Both the position numbers and the translations under genes were made by a program. Under the pieces are notes generated by a model. It ran no database searches. It was not told the origin of the DNA and was given only the letters and a program-made list of their open reading frames with translations. A DNA stretch of 64,000 bases from Ornithodoros turicata (taxonomy: Eukaryota; Arthropoda; Arachnida; Ixodida; Argasidae). Positions 22,813-34,085 of this stretch are shown here, in pieces. Numbering within the stretch: position 1 is the stretch's first letter; each line of letters starts with the position of its first letter. The stretch covers positions 8,623,001-8,687,000 of the forward strand of contig NC_088201.1 of NCBI RefSeq assembly GCF_037126465.1. Reading direction: 5' to 3'.

Positions 22813-25440
22813 CTCTCTAGACTGTTCAGACACAGTGTATGCGTCACTTTGAAGTCCCCAACTCCCCTCTCCCACTTCCCCCCCCTTTTTTTTTTGCTAT
22901 AGGCGTGACGATGCCCACTTGAGTGCGGCCAACAACGGCAAACTACCTCGACACACCCACCCACCCCTTCCCCCTCAGACACAGTGTGCATCGCGATCGT
23001 GAGCGCGAGCCGTTGCGAGCGTCTTAATCCGAAACCCTGGCGGGTATTTCTGGGCATTACCTCTTGAGCCACTCCTATATGAGTCGGAGTCGGAAGGGCG
23101 AGACAAATGTATCCACGACACGTCGTACGGCGAGTAGTCCCACAGTTTCGTGTCACGATTATCGCATGCTGCATTCGCAGACACATGGACGGCGACATGC
23201 CTGCTACATGTCACTCTGGACCGCCGTGTTGCTAGTACAGCGCGGCCAGAGATACGTTCGCTTACACTTTATTTAACGTAACGAAATTTGCTCACGTAAT
23301 AAAACACAGGAGACGAGACAATTCGTTGCTTATTTCATTTGGCTTTCAAGGCGCAACACGACGAAATCAGCCACAGCTTGCATTCAGAACGCACACTGTT
23401 CGCAATTTTGTTCTCGGGCCCACCACATCTACGAGAGAGGCAGCGTGACTGGCTGCTTGGTTCGTGACGTCACCACATCCGCACGACAACCCGCCAACGA
23501 GAGCGGAGATATCCAAGCAGTTGTGTCGCACTGCGACGTGTCGCTCAGAGCTGCTGCGACGACCTATTTCGCCAGGATCCGTCCCAGAATGCTTTGCGCT
23601 GCGATGCGTCGCACGACACGTCGCACATTTTGTCGTACGTGCGTCTTAGCCTTAAGTCATCGCTACTCGAAAAGATCACTAAAGGAAGAACCACCTGTAA
23701 AGCGTGCTCTGTCACATAATACGTCTTAATGTGGAGAAGTTACCTTTACATATTTAGGTCCAGTTGTTAATGGAGATGACAGCTCTCATGTGCAGAAAGC
23801 CTCCATGGTCACTAAATTGTGCCTTCAGTCCAACTTATCTTTAGTGTGTCAAGCCAATTCAGCAAAGAAACGCGAAATAGTTCTCCAAACGTGATTAAAA
23901 CAAAATTCAAGCGTACACTTTGAAATCTCATCCGTGACTTCATGCACGCAGGTTGTCCACGGCGAGATTGCATTCGGATATGTGGCAAGTACTCAAACTG
24001 TAAAATGCACTTTAAATTCGTTTGAATGCCACATCTTGCGCAAACTGTGACGATTGAGGACTGTTCATACGGAAATAATCTTCGCATCAAAGGTGTGGAA
24101 ATAACTGCGCGACATTCATGAATAAGTGGAGTTCCATTTTGAAGTTATGCTTCACCACGTATTCCTAAGGGCAATAATAATTCGTGGCTCTAAGTCGCGA
24201 GATATCTCAGTGCACACTAATCAACTACGCACCCTCTGGGTGTAGATATCTGCAATACATCCACAGTGACTCTTTATATCAACGGAAACATCATAGTCCT
24301 TGTCTCCGTGACGCGAAGAAAGCATTAGCAACGACAGCGAATAATTGCACGACACGAAGATATCTTCTCCTGCAATCCTGCTCCATCAGGCAGACAAGGA
24401 ATTCCCTAACAGCACTCACACCTGATACAAACGTCTACTACATCAATGGGAAGTGACGAGAAAACAGCGTTATGACTGCATCTAAAAACAAAACTGGATT
24501 GACGTTTGATATGTCCATGTCCACTCGATTAACTCGATGGCATTTGGGTGATATGGAATTGATGAGTGCATCGTCAAGGACCCTACTTACCGAGGATACG
24601 TAAACAGTTGAAAAGAAAAAAAAAAGCTTGACGTACTGTTTACTGGCATAACGCCAGTAAACAGTACATTAACTGTTGTTCCCGCTTAACGTTGTTCACA
24701 TCGAAATGTTTACTGTGCACTTGGACCGACATGAAAACCATCTGCAGCGGGATTCCATTAAGTGCATCCGAGCGATGTAAACCCGCATAAGGAGCCTGCA
24801 TCAGCCTGTCTGGACGTGCCGGATCAACATTTCTCAGAAGTCTTGTACTTGCTTGAGAGTTTGAACATACATCGCTTCGCTGACGAAATAACCTGACTGT
24901 AAAACGTTTGGGTTTTCCAAGAAAAATTGCAACGCTCTTGAGCAACTATGCCATAAGAAAGTCCTTCCGTCTTATACGTCGCACGTTTTCATGCAGTACA
25001 AAACACTCGAAGAGAGATGTTACATTAAGTCGTTTGGAGCTTCGTGCTCTCCAGACGGTGAATAAGATTACTGTTGAATACACTGTTGAAATCTCCAAAC
25101 TCATAGGTGCTCGCCACCTACACTAACTCAATCCGAGTTCACGTCGCAACAAGAAAACGCAGACACATCACGCGCTCCGCCAACGTACGAATTAGTACAC
25201 ATGCTAGATTTCCACCGAGATTTTCGTGCTTCACTTGGAGATAATAAAAATAAGCACGACTGAACTCGTTTCTCTACGGAATAGAACAAGTGGTTTATGG
25301 TGTACAGGCGATGGCTGATTGATGTTAGCAAAAACGAAAACGAAACCAAAAACTGGTAACGAGAAAACTCGCATTACTCGCTACTTATATATATATAGAT
25401 TAGAAGCTTTGGAGGGCGGTTGACCACGAGAATGAAATAA
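22813..25440. other. No gene recognised; small perfect hairpin at 24633-24667
   Basis: GTACTGTTTACTGGC and its reverse complement with a 5-nt loop. Near 23610-23655, CGACACGTCG-type palindromes precede GCGTCTTAGCCTTAA, which resembles one end of a TTAA/TAA-flanked element, but no partner end was found. Confidence 0.5.
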
Positions 25441-26026
25441 GCAGGAATATACAGGGTGTTTCAAAAAACGTGTCATTCGGACTTTATAAAAAAACAGGGC
25501 GTCGGAAAAATACGGGGTAAACGGCATTTGTGTGGCAACTGAATTTGCCATCTTGCGAAAATATTTTCATTTGATTTTAATTAAAAGAAGTTGAATTTCT
25601 ATAATTAAACTTCAAAATTTCCCTCACGTTCTTTTTTTTTTTTTTTTTTTTTACAGAATTAGAGAGCCCGTAGCGAACTTAGTCAGATCCACTAAGAAAT
25701 CCGCTCGATATTGCAAATGGCACTGCCCAAAAAAGTCCCGAAATTGAGGCTTCAAAGTTTCGGGTATTCAACGGCGCACCAAATCAGACGCAAAGATTCG
25801 TGGAGAGGAGGACGTGTTCCTGCCCCCATGAATCTAGAACAGTTTATGGCCGGACCGGCGCGTGCAGCACAAGACGCGCCGATAACAAAGCGGGTGACAT
25901 TCCACCCTACGTTGATAAGCGGCAAACAAAAATGATTCCGCCTCTTTTTTCCCGCCCTGTTTTTTTTTTTCCGACCTTCTATCTTTCATGGGGGCAGGTA
26001 CCTTGGTGTCAATTGCCCAGCATAGT
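25441..26026. other. No gene; possible lone transposon end at 25452
   Basis: TA followed by CAGGGTGTTTCAAAAAACGT looks like a Tc1/mariner-type terminal repeat, but I found no inverted partner. T-runs follow at 25630 and 25961. Confidence 0.4.
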
Positions 26027-26203
26027 CAACACCTCCTAGACAGTAGAAGGCCTGCGCACTGCCCAACTCACGGAGGCCTGCGTGAGCTTTACGAGCTCCT
26101 TTTCTCTTGTTCGCTCTTTCATTGACGTCATAGCAGCAGGCCTTCGTGTTGCGACGCTGTGTCACGTGGGGGCGCAGGCCTGATGCTATCTAGGAGGTGT
26201 TGG
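26027..26203. mobile_element. Short MITE, TIR CAACACCTCCTAGA
   Basis: CAACACCTCCTAGACAGTAG and AAGGCCTGCGC at the left; GCGCAGGCCTGATGCTATCT and AGGAGGTGTTG at the right. 177 bp, non-coding. Confidence 0.75.
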
Positions 26204-27415
26204 CATAATCCACTACGTTCCCAGAAGGCTACGTGCTCACGTTTATGGCTCGAGAAAATGCAGCACGTTTTATGTACTGCAGTCCGTCGAAATAAGCTTC
26301 TGTTATCTTGAAGACGCGAAGCAATACCGTGACTCGGAGCTCTCGCAAGCGACCCGGCATGTTCACTGCACTCCGTGAATTTCAGTCTTTTATTAATTGC
26401 TGCGGAGCTGGACGATGTTTCCCTGCAGTCAGGCCGTCGAGGTAATTGTCCGCCACGTTCGATTTTATAGCGGGCGTGCGTGCCGCGGCCGTAAAAGCCA
26501 CAACCACAGGCTGGCGTGAGCTAATACTATGGCCGCAAGGAAACAGGCCGCGCTAAGCCTAAGGGTACCTCTAAAAAAGAAAACGCGAACACGCAAAATA
26601 AAATATAGAACTCACCCCACGCAGTTTTCAGGAGAAATTACGACCGGAATGGGCTCTTAAAAATAGGCCACACTGAGGAGCCTTTCTCGGGACTCCTGGT
26701 AAGAGGGGAAGAACGCTATAGCTGTGTGTTGCTAATATGGTCGCAGTTAGCTGGTATGTTTCAGGAGGGTTATGTACGACAACCGTATATGTTTTGCATG
26801 CTTTTTGCTAATTGAATTTTGCACGGTTTGCGCACAACACAGTCAGTCCAACGACGCGGTTTGTACGTTCTAGAGAGAGGGGTTGATTATCAGAAAAGGC
26901 GTGCCGAGACAAGGAAAAAAAAACATAATACGTCGAGATAAACTAATTATAAGACAGGACGAAGTGTAAGACCAAATCCACTGCTAACAGCATGTGCAGC
27001 AATAAAGGTCATGTGACTGAATGTCGTAAACAGCAAAGAGAGTTCCGTGGCACGACTGCGCTCTACTTGTATTTTTCCTCCTGACATTCCCCGTTTGAGA
27101 CGATGCATTTATTGCTCTCGCACGCATGCAACATGCACAACGCTACCGAATCCAGTCTGCATTGCTTCACGCGACGAGCAATGCAGCGAACTACAACCGT
27201 TTTTTGATGGTTTGTGTGAGACAGCATCAGCTTGGAATGGAGTTTTTATTTTTGATGTCATGCATTTCGGCGCCCCGAAGCGTACCCTTCCCCCTTTTCT
27301 CCCTCCTTGCAATTCGAATTTTCCTTCGCAATGTGACCATGTGTGTTTCGCATGTGTGTTTTCTTCGCGCCGTATCGCTTGCGACAATCATTATAAAGCT
27401 ATTCCTGGCACACAA
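26204..27415. other. No gene recognised
   Basis: Open frames at 27047-27488 overlap on both strands and have no recognisable motif. Confidence 0.4.
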
Positions 27416-27417
27416 TA

Positions 27418-27562
27418 GAGAGTTTTTGCAGACCGTTCATAACGTGGCTTGCGTCGAACCGTATCAACCGGAACCAATCAGTGTATAAGATTCTGAGCCA
27501 CGCACCACTGCGATTGGTTCCGATAGGCACGATAACCTTATCAACGGTATACTAAAACTCAC
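27418..27562. mobile_element. Near-palindromic TA MITE, TIR GWGAGTTTTWG
   Basis: GAGAGTTTTTGCAGACCGTT at the left, and the inverse of GTGAGTTTTAGTATACCGTT at the right. TA flanks at 27416-27417 and 27563-27564. An inner GGAACCAATC/GATTGGTTCC pair extends the stem. Terminal bases resemble the 21790-21956 element. Confidence 0.75.
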
Positions 27563-27929
27563 TAATTTAATAATAACGTGCCATAGAGGCACGTATTGTG
27601 TTCAAGAGGTCAAGCAAATGTTGCAGCAACTGTAGCAAATAATGATTAAAAAAAAATCCAGCTTTTGATTGGATTGTTCAATATCTTTATGATTGTTTGT
27701 CGCTGTCTCTTTCTGCGTCAGCAAAAGAAAGGTTCTGAAGAGTGTTTCTGAAGATTGACATCATTGTCTGTGCACTTCGCAGCCCTACCCAGAATCCATC
27801 ATATGAGGATGATGGACTCTATGCGAGAAATACGTTTGCGAGGACACGTGTATGTTGTAGTGTTTGAATTTGATTGTATTGGAAAGTAATTTAGATTCCA
27901 CAACATTGATGTTTCGGAGATGAAGATGT

Positions 27930-27996
27930 TATGATGATGATGATGATGATAGGAGAAAAAAAAAGGAGATGTGAGCCCGCTCACTGCGGGACAAGA
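27930..27996 (+). repeat. GAT-tagged repeat with GGAGATG block
   Basis: GATGATGATGATGATAGGAG, A-run, GGAGATGTGAGCCCGCTCAC, TGCGGGACAAG. Matches 20345-20420. Confidence 0.65.
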
Positions 27997-28572
27997 AGAT
28001 GTTACGTACACATACTATATACTATTGACGAGACTTTTGCGGAAGTTTTAGTGAACTAGAAATTTGTTTCAAGTTAAAGAGGTTGTTAGGTATAAACTAT
28101 ACAGTCTTTTACAGGCTTTTCCCTGCACCTATTTGTATAGTGCTACTGTCAAATATTGAATGTTGCCTCTGGGTGATCGACTGGGCTACGTTTATACTAT
28201 ATTACAAGTAAACTATACTGTAGCAGTTTGCATTTTAAAGCTATCAGCCAGGTCTGCCCAGTCCCGGGTCGCTTTACAGATTCAAGACGCGCTCCTGTGT
28301 GTGGCGAACTTGGAGATACGCGGGGGAGGACCTCGATATTCCCGGTTGCGAAATCCCCGATCTCGAAGTTCTCGTTCTCCAAACAACGTTCTCGAAACAA
28401 GGAAATTCAAGGAGAATGCTTGATTGCTTCATACGATGATATGCGATGTTTAAAGACACGACATCACTATTTAACCATTCAAATACCCGGCGCTGCCACC
28501 CGGCGCTGCAGGGTATTTTGCAATAAATAAATAAATTCACGTGTTTTCGATGTCTGTCCAAGTCGTATTAAC
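27997..28572. other. No gene recognised
   Basis: A tandem doublet CCGGCGCTGCCACCCGGCGC at 28488-28510 is the only notable structure. Confidence 0.4.
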
Positions 28573-29219
28573 CAGTGATGGCCAGTAGTTAACTACTTGT
28601 AGTTAAACTACTAGTTAAACTACCTGATTGTAGTTAAAAAGTAGTTAACTACTTGCAGAAATGTAGTGGCAACTACTTGTTAAACTACTATTTTAAGTAG
28701 CTAACTACCGTAGTTAGGTTACTGAAGGCGCCAACTACTTCCGATTTTGCCGCGAGCTTTACGGCACGATTGTGCTTCCGACTTTTACCTTGAGCTATTT
28801 GTTTGATGAGAACGGAGGTGCAGAGCAATTGTGCCGTGCATGTGTACTAAATCTTCACTTTTAATGCTTGTCTAGTGAAGCCTCATTTGCTGCGAAATAA
28901 TTCTGCAACTTAGTTTACCGCGTAGGCACAGAAAAAATCCCGCCGCAAGCTTTGTATTTGACGATCGTAGCAATGGCTTGAGCCAAAGTTTATTATTGCT
29001 TGTGATTCATATTTAGGTGTCCAAGAACACTACAAGGGATTGGTGTTGGTGGACGACGTTAAGTAGTTATAGATGTAGTTAAACTACATTGCAGTAGTTA
29101 AAAAAGTAGTTTTAACTACTCCCCCGAAAAGTAGTTGAACTACTAGTTAAACTACTCAATCACAAAGTAGTTAGTAGTTATAGTTAAACTACTGTAGAGG
29201 TAGTTAGCGGCCATCACTG
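28573..29219 (+). mobile_element. hAT MITE, GTAGTTAACTAC subfamily, complete copy
   Basis: The 647-bp element has ends CAGTGATGGCC and GGCCATCACTG and a perfect 8-bp target duplication GTATTAAC (28565-28572, 29220-29227), the hAT signature. Both ends carry clusters of AGTAGTTAACTAC/GTAGTTAAACTAC motifs (28583-28740, 29065-29205) around a unique core. No transposase; it needs one in trans. Confidence 0.95.
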
Positions 29220-29302
29220 GTATTAACGAACGAAAGCCACATTTTGGCAGCCGTTAGGCTTAGCAGGGCGGACCCGAAGGAGCGCAGCATGTTGGTTAGT
29301 TT

Positions 29303-29578
29303 ATTATTATCCTGATGATAATAATAATTCTGGGCTTTACATCACGAGACAACAGTGAACATGAGCGACGCCACAGTGGTCGGGTCTGGGGCTTAATTTT
29401 GTCCACCTGAGTGTGGGACACACGGCACGACACACGTACCGTCGATCGCGGAAGACGGCGCGTTTGAGCAAATTGTACCCTTCCACCAGGTTGCCACTGT
29501 CCTCGACCAGGTTGGAACCCGCGATCTTGGGATCAGTAGGCAGGCACGGTACCAACTGAGCCACCGAGGCCGTCATTA
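29303..29578 (-). mobile_element. tRNA-derived SINE, family C
   Basis: The minus strand reads GGCCTCGGTGGCTCAGTTGG (A box), GCGGGTTCCAACCTGG (B box), a unique body, CTGTTGTCTCGTGATGTAAA and GCCCAGAATTATTATTATC. It is flanked by a perfect 9-bp duplication GGTTAGTTT (29294-29302, 29579-29587). The tail resembles TTGTCTCGCGACGTAAAC read on the minus strand near 42275-42300. Confidence 0.9.
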
Positions 29579-29699
29579 GGTTAGTTTGGGTTCGGTGTTT
29601 GCATTTTTATGTTCACGTTATAGTATCAGTTCGCCGTTGGCAGTTTCCCGCGCGTGACTGTGCATTTTATAGTCAGAGAACATTTATGTACTACAACAA

Positions 29700-30060
29700 C
29701 AATTATGTTTTCACGATGAAATAACGGGGAGGTTTTCCACTCCAGGAGTGGAACGCTGCTCCATAGCTAGTTGGTCCAATATGAGTGATGACGATGATGA
29801 TCGGAGAGGCGATGGCGATCCTGATTGTGATGGTGGGAACGTTCGAGGGCGCTATCGGGGTCACAATGAATCCATTAGGCGAGTCGTCTAAAAAAAGAAG
29901 AAAAAGTACTGCATGACGCAAGGAGTGGCCGCCCTGCAGTGGGCCTCAGTGTCCCAAGGGCCGAGGATGCACGACAGGTTGAAGGGGCGGCTGAAAAGGG
30001 TGGCAAGCTGTAGGTGCAGTGTACGCCTCTCATTGGTAGAAATCCGACAGCGGAGGAGTA
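29700..30060. repeat. GAT-containing dispersed sequence, class unclear
   Basis: GATGACGATGATGATCGGAG and AGGCGATGGCG, then GCGCTATCGGGGTCACAATG. It resembles other GAT-tagged repeats but has no second full copy here. Confidence 0.35.
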
Positions 30061-30084
30061 TATGCTCTACAGTAGTTTATGTTG

Positions 30085-30410
30085 CAACGGGGATTTCGAC
30101 CACCTTATTTCCCTGCCGTCTCTGACATCCTGCAAGTTTACAAGAAGGTGGCAGCTGCAGGGCACACATTCGCATTGCAGTGGATCCCCGGACATGTCGG
30201 CATCAGCGGTAATGAGGAAGCAGACATTGCTGCCTTGAGCGCCCATCAGCACGTAGCTCTTTCCCAGATAATGTCGTCTTTGGGCGGCCGCAGATACCTC
30301 GTTTAGACCCTCACCGGGCCCCAAGATGCAGGCACATTGGCAACGCGATGCAGCCCACTCTCTTGTCTCTATTGTAGAACCCACGCCACCGCTTCCTTTT
30401 GCAGCACGCT
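30085..30410 (+). pseudogene. LINE RNase H fragment
   Basis: The plus frame carries VSDILQVYKKVAAAGHTFAL, then QWIPGHVGISGNEEADIAA, the C-terminal motif of LINE-type RNase H, and stops at 30304-30306. Degenerate coding-like sequence continues to about 30410, followed by a GT microsatellite. Everything upstream and the retrotransposon 3' end are missing. Confidence 0.75.
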
Positions 30411-31355
30411 TCGTGTGTGTGTGTGTGTAAGATTATTCAAACTTCTTACGTAGTCAGGAAAAATGAAGTGAAGCATTATAATACTTGAGTAATGCTTGAA
30501 AGACTCCCATTGTTCCAAGACCATGCAACTCGAATCACACAGCGAAATATTTATTCCAATTTTCGTGACATTCAGGCCAGTGAGGGATTGCAGTGTGACT
30601 ACCCAGCCCTCTGAGGTGGTGATCGCACGAATACTGGTTCGCTTTTGAGTGAGACACAGAGGCGAAACGTTCGGGAAAAGAACGATTTATTTACAAAACA
30701 CAGTTGCGGGACTGCCTAGCCTTATGCTAAAGGTATGCGTGCGTTCAGCGCCTTATCTGATAGTCGGCAATTCCGTTGCGGGCCGATTACGATGATTTAA
30801 TGTTGCATATATTGCACGTTACTGCATATTTCCAACAAAAATGCACGAATAGTGCATATTTTGGCGCATTAGCCGTTGGTCAGTCAGGAGAGCCGGAGCA
30901 GGCCAGTACGGTGGAATTTATGGCAGCTTTCAGGTGACGTGTTTTTTTTTTTTTTCTTCCTCTGTTTTCCGAGTGCAGTTCGGTGCTACGACTTGAAGGT
31001 TCAAATAATACACTGTAGTTTCAATCCACACAAATGCCGGGGAATACCCCTCCTCGTTATTGAAGCCGCGCGCGCGGCTCCTCTCGATTGGCGCGAGACT
31101 ACCGGCTAGACTACCGGCGAGACTACCGAGACTACCGGGGGAGACTTCACTACCGGCAGGCGAGACGTGACGCCTGTTGCTTTGTCATCGTTTGCATTGA
31201 GGAAAGACGTACACTGCTCGCCTCTGAATCCGAATCGCAGTGTGATGCCGAAATCGAAGCCCTCCACTGCTAACCAGCTCACAAGATGGGTTCGGGAGAA
31301 GCCAGATTTCTCTACAGACGGAAAGATAATGCTTGGCAAGGTTTGCAATAATAAG

Positions 31356-32085
31356 GTAAGCCGTCTCAGGCATTCGTGAGCGGCGATCGCTTGTCCCGAA
31401 AATTAGACGTGGGGCTAAATGTTGGGTGAAGCTTTTTTTCGTAAATGTTCGATACAAGTTAATTTGAACTTCGTGCCGTTGAATGCCTCACGGAGCGGTG
31501 GTAAATGGTTGATAGTAGAGTGAAGGTAGCTCCGTTGTGACGTGTGTGTGTGTGTAATTGAAGGTTTTATGGCGCAAGGGCAGCTTGGGCCAAAGAGCGC
31601 CAAATCAATGATTTAATGACTATGAATGTTTACGATGTTGACCAATATAAAAGCTTCTGTTCTCATAAAAAGCGTGGTAAAAACGTAAATGCTATTACTT
31701 GAAAACTGTCACTACCTGGGAAATTCATTTCATTACAGGACTAGATGTATTTTATCAACTTTGTAGAGTCTAAAAAACCAAGGATACTGTCATAAGAGAC
31801 AATCCCATCGTCACCTAGTAAAAGAGATGGATGATATGGTAAGTGATATCGATAAAATATCGGAAAATGAGTGATGCGGTGGCGGTCATACAAGGGACAA
31901 CTGATAAGACCGTTGTGACAAAACCCGTATGTAGAAAGAAAACGACTGTCCCCGCGCGTGATGTTATAGAAGGGGATAGGCGTGACATGAGATAGTCATT
32001 CTGAAAAATGTTGCTGTTGTTTCTGTGTGGGAATGATAGGAGGAAGCAAATGGAGGGTACCATACTTTTCCTCTGCTTTGGCCAG
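31356..32085 (+). other. Putative GT-AG intron of the hAT-type gene
   Basis: Donor AAG/GTAAGC and acceptor TTCCTCTGCTTTGGCCAG/G. Splicing joins codons in phase 0 without a stop. It contains the GGCGCAAGGGCAGC repeat fragment at 31559-31605 and a CGCGTGATG-rich stretch. Confidence 0.55.
31559..31605 (+). repeat. TTTTATGGCGCAAGGGCAGC repeat fragment
   Basis: GGTTTTATGGCGCAAGGGCA followed by GGGCCAAAGAGCGCCAA. Related to 3600-3640. Confidence 0.55.
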
Positions 32086-32199
32086 GTTGCTGCAAAAAAG
32101 AAGTTCGAACTGGATCAGCTCGCGAGGACTCTTAATACCACGTATCGCAAAAGGCTAGTTAATAGTGCACGCGGTGAAGTTGCGCGGGTTCCCACACCA

Positions 32200-32732
32200 C
32201 ACTCTAAGAAAAAAAGGAGTAAAATGAAGAGTAATTACAGCTTCTACTCCCCTAGTCTGCAACTACTCCCCATTTTACTCCCCTAACCCAACATTTAGTC
32301 CCGAAATTTACTCCCCAGGGCTGCAAATTGTCACTAAACTTCGCGAATGGTCTCCTGAATGCAACAGTCTACGTAAATATGTGCCCTTGGTCAATTTGAA
32401 CGACATAAGGCTGTATAACTCAGAAAACGTAGAAATTTTCCAGCCACCAGGAGTAAGAAACAGTTAGCGCATCTTTCTTCGCAAATTGTGCCCTAGTATG
32501 GCGCAAGATTTTATATCACTCGATATATCACCATTGACGGTTTGCTTCAAAGTATTTCCATGCATGCGCACCAACTATGTACCTGGGACTCTTACAACAG
32601 CGCGTGAAATGCGGTCTTCACTCTGTGACATTCATTTACTCCCGTGCATTTACTCCCGAAAGGGACTATTTTTTGTGGCAATGCAATTACTTCCTAAAAG
32701 GAGTAAAAGTACTCCTTTTTTTTCTTAGAGTG
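32200..32732 (+). mobile_element. MITE, CACTCTAAG family, copy 3
   Basis: Nearly identical to copies at 9250 and 10505. Flanked by CA on both sides (32198-32199, 32733-32734). Inserted in the exon 2 region of the hAT-type gene. Confidence 0.9.
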
Positions 32733-32852
32733 CAGTCGGTAAGAAGATCACGAAGAAAATGGACTACGTTCTCGAGAAGAGCACGGGCTTCAAGAAATAT
32801 TAAGCGAAGTGAACGCTGTCTTGCTCTCCGTGCCCGGACTGCATACCACCAG

Positions 32853-33545
32853 ACATGTAGAATAAAATACGTTTAAAATACGTTACTAAATATTCGGCGC
32901 AAAATGTATCTAAAATACAGGAAATATAGTTCGAAATGATAGTATTTAGAGTAGAGTAGTAAATACTATGAAAAGTATTTAAGATACTTATAAGATACTA
33001 AAAAAAAAATAGCCACTGAAGTGTCAAAATATGCCTGCAAATTAGGCAAAAGCTCCCCCAAAGGCCTCCCAGAACGTAACGCACAAAAAAGCAGGTTAGA
33101 ACTCGTGCAAGAGGACAGTAAAAGGTTGAGCTCTTTTGGACGACACATCGGACACACCCGCACAAAAGAGGAGTCGTTGCACTGAGAGTCATGTGGTCAC
33201 TCATGTGACCACTAAAAGTTCTGAACATATGCACCATTCACATGAGTGGTCGGAACACACGTGGCGTCAAGCCAAATGATAACAGCGTGGACTTCCTTTG
33301 AAACGGCCTGGAAAGGTCAACTGTTGTCTGGTGCGGAAAAAAAAGAGGGAGAGAAAAGAATGCCCATCTGAATAGTCGACAAAAAGGAAAGAGTAATTAG
33401 AGTACTGAGTACTAAATACTGAAAAAAAGTATTTTAATTACAGTACAAATACTTTTCACGAAGCGTACTCAGTAGGACACTAAGACAGCAACAAACGTAT
33501 TTAAGATACAGTATTTAGAGTACGGTACTCAAGATACCGCCAAGT
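32853..33545. mobile_element. Palindrome-rich insertion, AAGTATTTAAGATACTT subfamily
   Basis: Clusters of AAAATACGTTTAAAATACG, AGTATTTAAGATACTT and AGTACTAAATACT at both ends (32865-33005, 33385-33540) flank a core. A 14-bp direct repeat CTGCATACCACCAG (32839-32852, 33546-33559) flanks it exactly. This is longer than the 8 bp expected of hAT, so either the ends are eroded or the direct repeat has another origin. Confidence 0.7.
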
Positions 33546-33818
33546 CTGCATACCACCAGCCCTTCTGTCATGCTTGAAGTACGCTCCACTGACGACATGC
33601 GACGTTGAGCGCTCATTTTCGAACTACGATGCAATCTCGAGTGACAGACGACACCGCTTCACCCCCGAGACCATTGAGCGCGATATCGTCTCGTGCAGTG
33701 TCCTTAAGACCAGTGCGATATGATTGACTATCAAAGATGAACGCGAGTTTTGAGTGCAACTAGTCAGTTAACCAATGCATCAGTATCGGTGTGTCTGTAA
33801 GTATGACAGTACAAGTCG

Positions 33819-33824
33819 AATAAA
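33819..33824 (+). promoter_or_regulatory. Possible polyadenylation signal of the hAT-type gene
   Basis: AATAAA about 100 bp downstream of the last coding-like segment. Confidence 0.3.
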
Positions 33825-34085
33825 GCGATATAATTCAGTTCCTCTACCTGCTACGGGGGATCTTCTCTTTTGTTATGTCAGCGCCTGGCACGAAAGCAAC
33901 GCTATTTTGCACAGTTTTACGTTATTACCCCTTTTAATACTCCCGAAATTTGCAATACACGCTATTTTCTGGAGTTTTAATGCAGGAGGACACCCGAAAT
34001 TGGTGCATATGTTCAGAATTTTCAGTGCACATTTTCACGGTTTTTAGTGCATAATTGCATGCATATTTTTGGTGTTTTTAGTGTT

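Larger units (their letters stand above)
31245..33715 (+). pseudogene. hAT-type transposase-like gene, split by an intron and MITEs
   Basis: Exon 1 (31245-31355, 37 codons) starts MPKSKPSTANQLTRWVREK and ends KVCNNK at a GTAAG donor. An intron of 730 bp ends TTTGGCCAG. Exon 2 (from 32086) continues in frame as VAAKKKFELDQLARTLNTTY. This N-terminal part resembles the BED-like finger of hAT and CGGBP1-like proteins. Exon 2 is cut at 32199 by a CACTCTAAG MITE. Beyond it, 32735-32838 encodes GKKITKKMDYVLEKSTGF and then a stop. After a second insertion, 33568-33715 encodes KYAPLTTCDVERSFSNYDA and RHRFTPETIE, the hAT C-terminal dimerisation motif. The catalytic middle (about 400 residues in full proteins) is gone. 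Family assignment is by motif recognition. Confidence 0.65.
30795..34085 (+). mobile_element. Decayed hAT transposon carrying a spliced transposase gene
   Basis: Both margins hold clusters of a TGCATATTT/TGCACG motif: 30803-30870 (TTGCATATATTGCACG, GTGCATATTTTGG) and 33995-34078 (TTGGTGCATATG, GTGCACATTTTC, ATGCATATTTTTGG). In hAT elements such subterminal repeats bind the transposase. The gene remnant described next lies between them. Exact terminal repeats and the 8-bp duplication were not found, so the boundaries are approximate. Confidence 0.55.

Noticed and set aside
23600..23660. CGACACGTCG palindromes and a GCGTCTTAGCCTTAA end as a Harbinger MITE
   Set aside because: Only one end could be seen; the partner terminus was not found.
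25452..25475. TA-CAGGGTGTTTCAAAAAACG transposon-like end
   Set aside because: No inverted partner found within several kb, so no element can be delimited.
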